Assembly: GCA_034411955.1 (NCBI GenBank)
Contig: DAOUMF010000146.1
Coordinates: 1-31,611 of the forward strand
Direction of reading: 5' to 3'
Source: DAOUMF01 sp034411955
GTDB taxonomy: Bacteria > Chloroflexota > Dehalococcoidia > SM23-28-2 > RBG-16-64-32
Length of the DNA: 31,611 nt
This document shows, piece by piece, positions 1 to 5,302 of this stretch. Positions within the stretch are counted from its first letter, which is position 1; the number at the start of each line of letters is the position of its first letter. Both the position numbers and the translations under genes were made by a program. The notes beneath the pieces were generated by a model. The model ran no database searches and had not been told where the DNA came from. It was given only the letters and a program-made list of their open reading frames with translations.

Positions 1-501
1 GAGTCCGTCGAGCGGCTGCGGGCGATGAGGGAAGGGGAGACACCGCTGCCGCCGAGAGAGGGCCCGCAGGTGGCGATCGAGCTGCCGCTGTCGGCCCACC
101 TTCCGCATTCCTACATACCCGACCTCAACCAGCGCCTGGCCCTCTACCAGAGGATGAGCGACGCCGCTGACCCGCGCGAGCTGCAATCTCTGGGGCAGGA
201 GATGGTGGACCGCTTTGGGGAGCCGCCGCCGGTGGCGCGCAATCTCCTGTTCGTCGTCCTCCTGCGCATCCTGGCCGCCCGGGCGGACGTGCAGGCCATC
301 TCTACCGAGGACGGCCAGGTGGTGGTGCGGCTCAAGGAGGGCTCACTGGTGCCGAAGGAATCGCTGGAGCCACGCGCGCCCAAGGGGGTGCATCTGGGGC
401 GGACGCTGCTGCGCGTAGACCTGAGTGAGGGCTGGCGGGGGCGGCTGCGGCAAGCGCTGGAGGGGCTAGCAGAGGCAACCTTAGCGCAAACTTGCCGGTA
501 A
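1..501 (+). CDS. mfd: Transcription-repair coupling factor Mfd, C-terminal end (partial)
   Basis: This is the last 166 codons of a reading frame already open at base 1 and ending in TAA at 499-501. Mfd is the DNA translocase that removes stalled RNA polymerase from lesions and recruits UvrA. The visible part matches the C-terminal TRCF domain: the stretch PLSAHLPHSYIPDLNQRLAL followed by LYQRMSDAAD and the motif VDRFGEPPPVARNLL is very typical of bacterial Mfd. The helicase domains lie outside the window. The next gene starts 112 bp downstream under its own promoter. No clear terminator hairpin is visible after the stop. The identification is confident; only the 5' part is missing. Confidence 0.93.
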   Translation, partial: ESVERLRAMREGETPLPPREGPQVAIELPLSAHLPHSYIPDLNQRLALYQRMSDAADPRELQSLGQEMVDRFGEPPPVARNLLFVVLLRILAARADVQAISTEDGQVVVRLKEGSLVPKESLEPRAPKGVHLGRTLLRVDLSEGWRGRLRQALEGLAEATLAQTCR

Positions 502-575
502 AGCGTCACCTATATGTAATAGATGCTTCGAACGCTGGTTATAGTTCTAGTGAAACCTGCGGCCTGTGCCGCGAT

Positions 576-604
576 TTGACAAATTACCGGTGAACGTTTA
601 GTAT
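576..604 (+). promoter_or_regulatory. Sigma70-type promoter for the membrane protein gene
   Basis: TTGACA (576-581), a 17-bp spacer and TAGTAT (599-604) form a near-consensus promoter. Transcription should start at about 611-613, which is the GTG start codon at 613, so the mRNA is probably leaderless. No Shine-Dalgarno sequence precedes that codon, which agrees. Confidence 0.7.
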
Positions 605-612
605 AGGCGCTC

Positions 613-1416
613 GTGAAGGAATTCACTTCGTCCCGCACCATGGCCATAGGCGACGCGGTCGCCCGCCTTGACCGGCTCCACGTGATGGCCGCGCTGTTCG
701 GCGCCGGCTTCACCGCTTATCTGGCTATCGAGCCCACGCAGAACTGGCTCCTCTTGCTGCTGGCCGGTCTAGTGGCCCTAGGCACGGACGCTGTCGTCCG
801 CACCCACCCCCACGCCCGCTTCAAGCGGTTGGACGATACGGCCCTCTATCTGTTCGCACCGGTACTGCTGACCCTCGGCCTCGGCCTGTTCCTTGAGGAG
901 GTGGCCGAGGGCTACTGGTCGCTCCTGGCCGGGGTGAGTGCCGCCATCCCCTTCGCCATCGTTCTCCAGGCCGAATACGACTCGGTGGACCGGCGCTCAG
1001 AGGCTTACGGTGGCGCCCGCCTGATTCTCAATATCGCCACCTACATCATCGCCTTTCTGTTCTACGCTACCGTCTACGACTTCGATCTTAGCCTGCCCGC
1101 GGTGGCCTTTGCCGCCGGCGTCGTCAGCCTTCTTCTGGCCATCGAGATCCTGCGCGAGGAGGCGCTGGAGACACCGCGAACCCTGCTCTACGCTGTGGCT
1201 ATCGGCGTGCTGCTCTCCGAGGCTGCCCTGGCCATGCACTTCCTTCCGCTGGAAGGGGCACTGGCCGCCATCTTCCTGCTCCTCGCCTTCTACCTGATGA
1301 CCGGCCTCATGCACAACTACCTAGCCGATCGTCTCAGCCTGCGTACGGTGGGCGAGTTCAGCGGTATCGCCCTCCTAGGCCTCCTCATCGTCGTCATCTC
1401 TCACTCATATATCTAG
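613..1416 (+). CDS. Multi-pass membrane protein, DUF5656-like
   Basis: A 267-residue protein consisting almost entirely of hydrophobic helices separated by short charged loops; about eight membrane segments can be counted, starting near residue 25. I see no catalytic motif. The overall pattern resembles the uncharacterised DUF5656 membrane family common in Chloroflexota, but this assignment is from memory and moderate. GTG at 613 is chosen because the promoter at 576-604 places the transcription start on it. ATG at 640 (MAIGDAVARL) is an alternative, although no well-spaced ribosome site precedes it. The gene lies between mfd and tRNA-Pro in what looks like core chromosome. Its function is unknown. 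Confidence 0.75.
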   Translation: MKEFTSSRTMAIGDAVARLDRLHVMAALFGAGFTAYLAIEPTQNWLLLLLAGLVALGTDAVVRTHPHARFKRLDDTALYLFAPVLLTLGLGLFLEEVAEGYWSLLAGVSAAIPFAIVLQAEYDSVDRRSEAYGGARLILNIATYIIAFLFYATVYDFDLSLPAVAFAAGVVSLLLAIEILREEALETPRTLLYAVAIGVLLSEAALAMHFLPLEGALAAIFLLLAFYLMTGLMHNYLADRLSLRTVGEFSGIALLGLLIVVISHSYI

Positions 1417-1496
1417 ACTCGACACGGCAGACTTCCACCCGATCCCCAGGGACCAGTCCTCCTCCTGCCACGGGGCTTCTAGCCGGACCGACGCGC

Positions 1497-1526
1497 TTGC
1501 TGGCCTCAAAGCGGCCGTGCTAGCAT
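1497..1526 (+). promoter_or_regulatory. Promoter of the tRNA-Pro gene
   Basis: TTGCTG (1497-1502) and TAGCAT (1521-1526) with an 18-bp spacer. The predicted start is about 1533, a few bases before the mature tRNA 5' end at 1536, as expected for a single tRNA transcript. Confidence 0.5.
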
Positions 1527-1535
1527 GGAGTCGGT

Positions 1536-1612
<77 letters not shown>

Positions 1613-1756
1613 GATACGAATCTCGCCCTTTTCCCCCGCTGGAGGCCCTCGAAAACTTACTAGTCAAGAGCACTCTTCCCGGCCATCACGGCCAGGTCAC
1701 AGTGGCGTCACGCCGACCTCACACTTATTGGACGCGCGGCGCCGGGAGGGCAGATC

Positions 1757-2743
1757 ATGCGCTGGGAAGAGATGCCAAAGGGTCACACCGCTGTCGCCGA
1801 GCTCGTCCGGCAGTTCGAGACGCACTGCCGCCTCGAGGGGAAGCCCGAGACCACCTGCGGCTGGTACCGGGGGATCCTCGACAAGTTCCTGGAGTGGGCC
1901 GGCGACGTGCGCCTCGACGAGTTCACGCTGGACAGCGTGCGGGGTTACCTCGGTTCCCTCAAGAGTCGGCCCCGCTACGCCGGCCACCCAACGACGCCAT
2001 CCAACGGCGAGACGGTGTCGGCCTATACGTTCCGGCACCACGCCGTAGTCCTGCGGGTGTTCGCCCGCTGGCTGCGGGACGAGGGCTACACCACCGAGCA
2101 CCGACTGGAGCGGCTGAAGACGCCCCAGGTCCCCGAGACCCTGGTAGAGGTCCTCACGCCAGAGGAGATCAAGCGCGTACTGGAGTCACAAACCCCCAGC
2201 ACCAGCAACGGGATCCGTAACCACGCCATGCTCGTGCTGGCCCTAGACACCGGCATGCGCCTGTCCGAGATCATGTCCGTTGAGCGCCGGAACCTGGACC
2301 TGGACAAGGGACTGCTGCGGGCTTTCGGCAAGGGTTCCAAGGAGCGCCTCGTCCCCTTCGGTTACATGACGGCGAAGGCGCTTCAGCGCTACCTGCTGCA
2401 CTCCCGGCCGGAGCCGGCGCTTCCTCAGTACGACTCTCTCTTCCTCCAGACGAACGGCTGGCCGCTGACCAAGGGCGCCATGTCGATGGTGGCCAAGCGC
2501 GTCGCCCGCAAGACGGGGATCGAGCGCTTTCACTGGCACCTGCTCCGCCACACCTTCGCGGTGAACTACCTCGTCAACGGCGGCGACGCCTTCTCTCTGC
2601 AGCGTATCCTCGGCCACACCACCCTTGAGATGGTGCGGCGGTACGTGCACCTAGCCGACGTCCACGTCAGGCTCCAGCACCGCCGCTACTCGCCGATGGA
2701 CGTTATGCAGGCGGAGATGCACCAGCGCGCAGCCGCCCGCTAG
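1757..2743 (+). CDS. Tyrosine recombinase / phage-type integrase (XerC/D family)
   Basis: A full-length 328-residue site-specific recombinase. The N-terminal core-binding (SAM-like) domain covers about residues 10-120 and the catalytic domain about 130-310. All catalytic residues are visible: Arg168 in TGMRLSE, Lys195 in GKGSKERL, His261-x-x-Arg264 in HLLRHTF, His287 in LGHTTLE and the nucleophile Tyr296 in RRYVHLA. A GGGAGGG ribosome site at 1744-1750 supports the ATG at 1757. It lies between intact tRNA-Pro and a tRNA-Arg half that begins 62 bp after its stop codon, so it probably catalysed integration at or near one of these sites. It could also act on other scars in the island. No excisionase gene is visible beside it. 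Confidence 0.93.
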   Translation: MRWEEMPKGHTAVAELVRQFETHCRLEGKPETTCGWYRGILDKFLEWAGDVRLDEFTLDSVRGYLGSLKSRPRYAGHPTTPSNGETVSAYTFRHHAVVLRVFARWLRDEGYTTEHRLERLKTPQVPETLVEVLTPEEIKRVLESQTPSTSNGIRNHAMLVLALDTGMRLSEIMSVERRNLDLDKGLLRAFGKGSKERLVPFGYMTAKALQRYLLHSRPEPALPQYDSLFLQTNGWPLTKGAMSMVAKRVARKTGIERFHWHLLRHTFAVNYLVNGGDAFSLQRILGHTTLEMVRRYVHLADVHVRLQHRRYSPMDVMQAEMHQRAAAR

Positions 2744-2804
2744 GGCCTCAATTCACGCGCAGAGGGTCTAGTAGAACTGCCTGGGGCGCCCTGCGATGTG
2801 CATC

Positions 2805-2843
2805 TTAGGAAACCGTTGCTCTATCCGACTGAGCTACCGGGGC
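2805..2843 (-). pseudogene. tRNA-Arg(CCU) 5' half, broken after the anticodon loop
   Basis: Read on the minus strand from 2843, the sequence gives acceptor GCCCCGG, TA, D arm GCTC-AGTCGGATA-GAGC, A, anticodon stem ACGGT and loop TTCCTAA with anticodon CCT. The expected ACCGT strand of the anticodon stem is replaced by GATGC, and no T arm or 3' acceptor follows before the integrase stop codon. The break falls at the 3' edge of the anticodon loop, a common crossover position for tyrosine recombinases. A CATAAT -10-like element lies just upstream at 2852-2857. The 3' half was not found in the window. Confidence 0.75.
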
Positions 2844-2903
2844 ACCCCGAAGATTATGTCTGAAAACGGCGCCTAGCGGGGCAGAGCGGTGGTGCTGGGC
2901 GGC

Positions 2904-2930
2904 GTTTGACACCCAACTTGACACTCAAAC
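2904..2930. repeat. Half-site cluster next to the tRNA-Arg half (scar C)
   Basis: A 27-bp element bounded by the inverted repeat GTTTGA/TCAAAC and containing TTGACAC twice (2906-2912 and 2918-2924, 12 bp apart). It includes CAACTTG at 2914-2920. TCTGAAAAC lies 55 bp before that heptamer, at 2859-2867. The same two words occur 56 bp apart near the tRNA-Thr scar (18027 and 18083). Likely recombinase arm sites, by inference only. Confidence 0.45.
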
Positions 2931-2931
2931 A

Positions 2932-3135
2932 CCTCGCGGCGGTCGCCAGCCAGACGGTGGAGTAGCCGCCGGAGGTGGCGACCTCCACGATGGAACGGGG
3001 ACGCTTGGCCAGCACGAGGGTGTGGAGATATCGCCCCACGTCCGGCTTGACCTGGCGCAGCCGCTGGGCGCGGGCGACGCCCAGTTCCCGTTCGGTGGCG
3101 TCTTCGCGTTCGAGTCTATCGAGAACAGCCTGAGC
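2932..3135 (-). pseudogene. Internal fragment of an O-methyltransferase (YrrM-like)
   Basis: About 68 codons on the minus strand resemble the N-terminal part of SAM-dependent O-methyltransferases. VLDRLEREDATERELG is followed by RLRQVKPDVGRYLHTLVLA and the SAM-binding motif VEVATSGGYSTVWLA, where most relatives have VEVGTSGG. Similarity stops abruptly after WLATAAR, right where the repeat cluster at 2904-2930 begins. No start codon of its own is present, because the frame runs backward into the tRNA-Cys 3' part. It is therefore cut at both ends and cannot make a functional enzyme. It is best read as flanking chromosomal sequence caught between two recombination events. Confidence 0.6.
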
Positions 3136-3150
3136 TCCGGGAGTTCGAGT

Positions 3151-3194
3151 TGGAGGCGACGGTGGGAATCGAACCCACGATTGGGGTCTTGCAG
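3151..3194 (-). pseudogene. tRNA-Cys(GCA) 3' part
   Basis: On the minus strand the anticodon loop CTGCAAG (anticodon GCA) is followed by stem strand ACCCC, a short variable region, T arm GTGGG-TTCGATT-CCCAC, acceptor strand CGTCGCC, discriminator T (as usual for tRNA-Cys) and CCA. The 5' side of the anticodon stem reads TCGGA and does not pair, and no D arm or GGCGACG acceptor strand follows. The fragment therefore runs from the anticodon loop to the 3' end, the usual identity segment left at the distal end of an element inserted in a tRNA gene. The inserted element would lie to the right. Confidence 0.7.
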
Positions 3195-3416
3195 TCCGAT
3201 GCCAGGCGTCCTCCACCGTCCTCCAGCGTGCATTCCATATCTGGAAGAGAGGCCACTCAACCGCCATCGTCCCCCAATGTTCGCTGGCAACCGTCGGTTT
3301 TGCTGTCAGAGGATTCAGCCAGGCCCTAGGGTCCGATTTCTCCTCGGCTCAATTGCGGAGAACTCGGCACACCCGGGGTCCCGCTGCGCGTTCTCCAAGT
3401 GACGCAATGTGACAAT

Positions 3417-4307
3417 CTACTCTGTGGACACCCATCGCCATTCCATGGGGTTCCAGGTGGCACCCGCCTGGCCCGACAATGCGGGATCCAGAAACTCCTT
3501 GCCACCGATAGCGGCCTCTCCCAGGTCTGACCAAGGAGCGTCGAGCTCGGCCGCCAGTCTGGAGAACGGGCGCCTCCAGGATCGGGGTGGGGTCGGAAGC
3601 TGTTCCGGCAGGGGGTGAGTATTCCTCGCCCCAAAGGTTGAGGTGAGAGCATCTCGCAGAGCCTCAACAGTGAAGTCGCGCATCTGGCCGATTAGGAGGA
3701 TGTCGATGAGGTCCCTCACCCTACTGGCTTCGCCGCTGGCGTAGGGCCGAGTGAGGGCGTGGACCTTCTCCGCCAGCTGTTGCACCAGCGGGTAGGCTTG
3801 TACCCTGGCCGGCGCGATTCCCGCAAACTCCAGCAGGGGCGGGCCCGTCAGGTACTCCACCTCGCCCGGCAGGGGGTCCCCCGCCCCTACGTCCAGATGA
3901 AAGCTCTCGAAGAGGCGACCATCCAACAGACAGCGGATCGGGAAACGGAGCCCGCCCTGGGGCGCGCCCGTCGCCGCTTGATCCGGCCGTCCGACCTCGA
4001 ACTCAAACCAGTCGTCCAGTCGGGCCAATGCCGCCGCCGCTAGGAGGTCGGAGGCCTCTCCTAGCGGCACCCGAACAGCGGCGTCCACATCCCTGGTCGT
4101 CCTGGCTCGTGAGCCGAGGCGCATCTCCAGAGCATATCCGCCCTTGATCAGCCAAAGGCCGGGGTCCGCCGCTACCATTCGAGCGAGCAAGCGGTCAAAC
4201 GCCACCAGCTTTCGTAGCCGGCTTAGTGAGGTGTTCGATTCCAGGCTGAGGCGGCGAAGCCTTTCCTCAAGGGCTTGCCGGAAGGCTGTGGCGGTGGCGT
4301 ACATCAC
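3417..4307 (-). CDS. abiEii: AbiEii-type nucleotidyltransferase toxin
   Basis: A 296-residue protein with the hallmarks of the AbiEii/AbiGii toxin family. KGGYALE at residues 55-61 is followed by TRDVD at 71-75, the nucleotidyltransferase acidic motif, and FHLDVGAGDP lies further in. Toxins of this family modify tRNA with nucleotides and cause growth arrest; here that role is inferred from the family. The start is GTG at 4307, overlapping the antitoxin stop in GTGA, or ATG at 4304. Translational coupling to the antitoxin gene is likely. The helical C-terminal half runs without truncation to a normal stop. With its partner it forms an abortive-infection or stabilising module between two attachment-like scars. 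Confidence 0.88.
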   Translation of the reverse strand: MMYATATAFRQALEERLRRLSLESNTSLSRLRKLVAFDRLLARMVAADPGLWLIKGGYALEMRLGSRARTTRDVDAAVRVPLGEASDLLAAAALARLDDWFEFEVGRPDQAATGAPQGGLRFPIRCLLDGRLFESFHLDVGAGDPLPGEVEYLTGPPLLEFAGIAPARVQAYPLVQQLAEKVHALTRPYASGEASRVRDLIDILLIGQMRDFTVEALRDALTSTFGARNTHPLPEQLPTPPRSWRRPFSRLAAELDAPWSDLGEAAIGGKEFLDPALSGQAGATWNPMEWRWVSTE

Positions 4308-4891
4308 TTCGGTGTCACGGCCATGCTGAGGGCCTTCCCGATCACTTCCCTGGCGCGGCCACCGCGTGACTGAGCAGCGGATAGTAGGTCATTCCGTTGG
4401 ACCAGGCCACGCTGGAGAGTCTCCTGAACAGCTTGAGCCACCTGGTCCTCGCTCACGCCCGCGGTGGCCACGTCTAGAAGGGTCCGGATGGGTGTGGTCA
4501 CCTGCACCCCGTCCCTGCAGGTAACCTCGCCCTCTCCGAGCCGATGTCTGTGGAGCTTCAGGCCTTTGAGTCGGCGCGACTTCGTTCTGGGAACTATGAG
4601 ATGGGTTTGCGCAGGCATGAGGTCCGAGAGGCCGTAAACCGCGAGAGCTGTTTCATGAGAGACCGCGGCTTTAGGGCCAGCTCTGAGACAGGCCACGATA
4701 AGGTCCTCGAAGGGCGAGGCCGGAAAGCGCCTGAGACGATAGATGCCACGCGCTGCTCTTAGGAAGTTGCCCTGTTTGGCGTGGTAGCTTATCAGGTCGC
4801 CGCCAAAGCCCAGCTCACGGGCCTGGGAAGCGCTGAAGTAACCACCCTGGCCTTCGGCGAGTTCGTAGAGACGCTGGCTATCGGGTCGCAT
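4304..4891 (-). CDS. abiEi: AbiEi-type antitoxin / autorepressor
   Basis: A 195-residue protein of the AbiEi antitoxin family. The N-terminal winged helix (about residues 8-55: YFSASQARELGF, then AARGIYRL) is typical of these DNA-binding antitoxins. The central block AVSHETALAVYGLSDLMP with HLIVPRTKSRR and PIRTLLDVA is also characteristic. The protein counters AbiEii and represses its own operon. The start at 4891 is ATG. A perfect 12-bp palindrome lies 6 bp upstream and fits an operator. The last bases overlap the toxin start, so the two genes form one operon. Confidence 0.88.
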   Translation of the reverse strand: MRPDSQRLYELAEGQGGYFSASQARELGFGGDLISYHAKQGNFLRAARGIYRLRRFPASPFEDLIVACLRAGPKAAVSHETALAVYGLSDLMPAQTHLIVPRTKSRRLKGLKLHRHRLGEGEVTCRDGVQVTTPIRTLLDVATAGVSEDQVAQAVQETLQRGLVQRNDLLSAAQSRGGRAREVIGKALSMAVTPK

Positions 4892-4897
4892 GTTTGT

Positions 4898-4909
4898 ACA
4901 ACATGTTGT
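4898..4909 (-). promoter_or_regulatory. Palindromic operator candidate of the AbiE operon
   Basis: ACAACATGTTGT is a perfect 12-bp palindrome located 6 bp upstream of the antitoxin start codon. It overlaps a second, wider inverted repeat, TTGTGTGCA (4906-4914) and TGCACACAA (4940-4948). Known AbiEi antitoxins bind inverted repeats in front of their operon, so both are reasonable targets for autorepression. Confidence 0.5.
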
Positions 4910-4948
4910 GTGCAGAATACCGAATACACTTCAGCTTAATGCACACAA
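4906..4948. repeat. 9-bp inverted repeat upstream of AbiEi
   Basis: TTGTGTGCA at 4906-4914 is the exact reverse complement of TGCACACAA at 4940-4948, with 25 bp between them. The likely promoter region of the AbiE operon lies between the arms, so occupancy of both arms would cover the promoter. Confidence 0.45.
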
Positions 4949-5126
4949 TCGCTCTCCGCAAGGCGAGTGAGAAGGCAGGGGCAGTTCGGCCGGGCTCGGA
5001 ATCCCACGACCTGGCCGCTCCGAACTTAGAATTCTCCAGACCCCGTCCCACCCTTCACCATAACGCCCAAGGCCGTATCTGTCGGTTGGGTCGTTATGTC
5101 TTCTCATCCTGCCGCATGCGCCCTCT

Positions 5127-5160
5127 GCTAACCAAGTCGGTTAGCAAAATGTTAGCAACT
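5127..5160. repeat. Half-site cluster (scar A)
   Basis: GCTAAC (5127-5132) is inverted relative to GTTAGC (5140-5145), and GTTAGC recurs directly at 5151-5156, followed by AACT. The layout, one inverted and two direct half-sites 11 bp apart ending in AACT, is the same as at 18078-18110, but the half-site there is GTCGGC. The two sites thus share architecture with a paired base change, as expected for related recombinases of different specificity. Confidence 0.5.
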
Positions 5161-5239
5161 GCTGAGAGGCTTATCATTTAGCGAAGGTCTCAACAGGGTT
5201 GCTCTCAGGCTCGGGACGGGCGATTGAGACGCCGCGAAA

Positions 5240-5268
5240 TGGAGATCGGCTCACAGAGGGGGTACAAT
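5240..5268 (+). promoter_or_regulatory. Promoter candidate for the NACHT-nuclease operon
   Basis: TGGAGA (5240-5245), a 17-bp spacer and TACAAT (5263-5268). The -10 hexamer is good, while the -35 matches four of six consensus bases. A start near 5275 would give a short leader before the coding region. Confidence 0.4.
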
Positions 5269-5302
5269 TTTCACGGTCTATGGATGCGAGCCTCACCCTC
5301 AG

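Larger units (their letters stand above)
2744..3416. other. Gene-poor junction region with attachment-site scars
   Basis: These 673 bp hold no intact gene. They contain the tRNA-Arg 5' half, a repeat cluster, an internal methyltransferase fragment and the tRNA-Cys 3' part, each listed separately. A TATCTG at 3238-3243 and a GCTGGCAAC half-site at 3283-3291 lie right of the tRNA-Cys part at spacings like those of the other scars. The reading frames across this region mostly translate tRNA sequence and are not credible proteins. Confidence 0.6.
4949..5302. other. Intergenic region between AbiE and the NACHT operon
   Basis: No credible gene is seen here. The region contains the scar-A repeat cluster (5127-5160), GTATCTG at 5075-5081, a tRNA-like but degenerate stretch at about 4981-5032 on the minus strand, and a promoter candidate at 5240-5268. 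The short frames in both directions lack ribosome sites and recognisable protein character. Confidence 0.5.

Noticed and set aside
2805..3194. Permuted tRNA or group I intron in tRNA-Arg(CCU)
   Set aside because: The nearby 3' part belongs to tRNA-Cys and its acceptor does not pair with the Arg half. No tRNA-Arg 3' half or intron core was found within the sequence that follows the break.
3195..3230. 5' half of tRNA-Cys
   Set aside because: CGTCCTCC repeats here look like a degraded acceptor strand, but the length, D arm and pairing do not fit a cloverleaf.
2854..3290. Minus-strand frames through the tRNA-Cys region
   Set aside because: They translate tRNA sequence at their N-termini. Only the internal methyltransferase-like stretch at 2932-3135 is meaningful.
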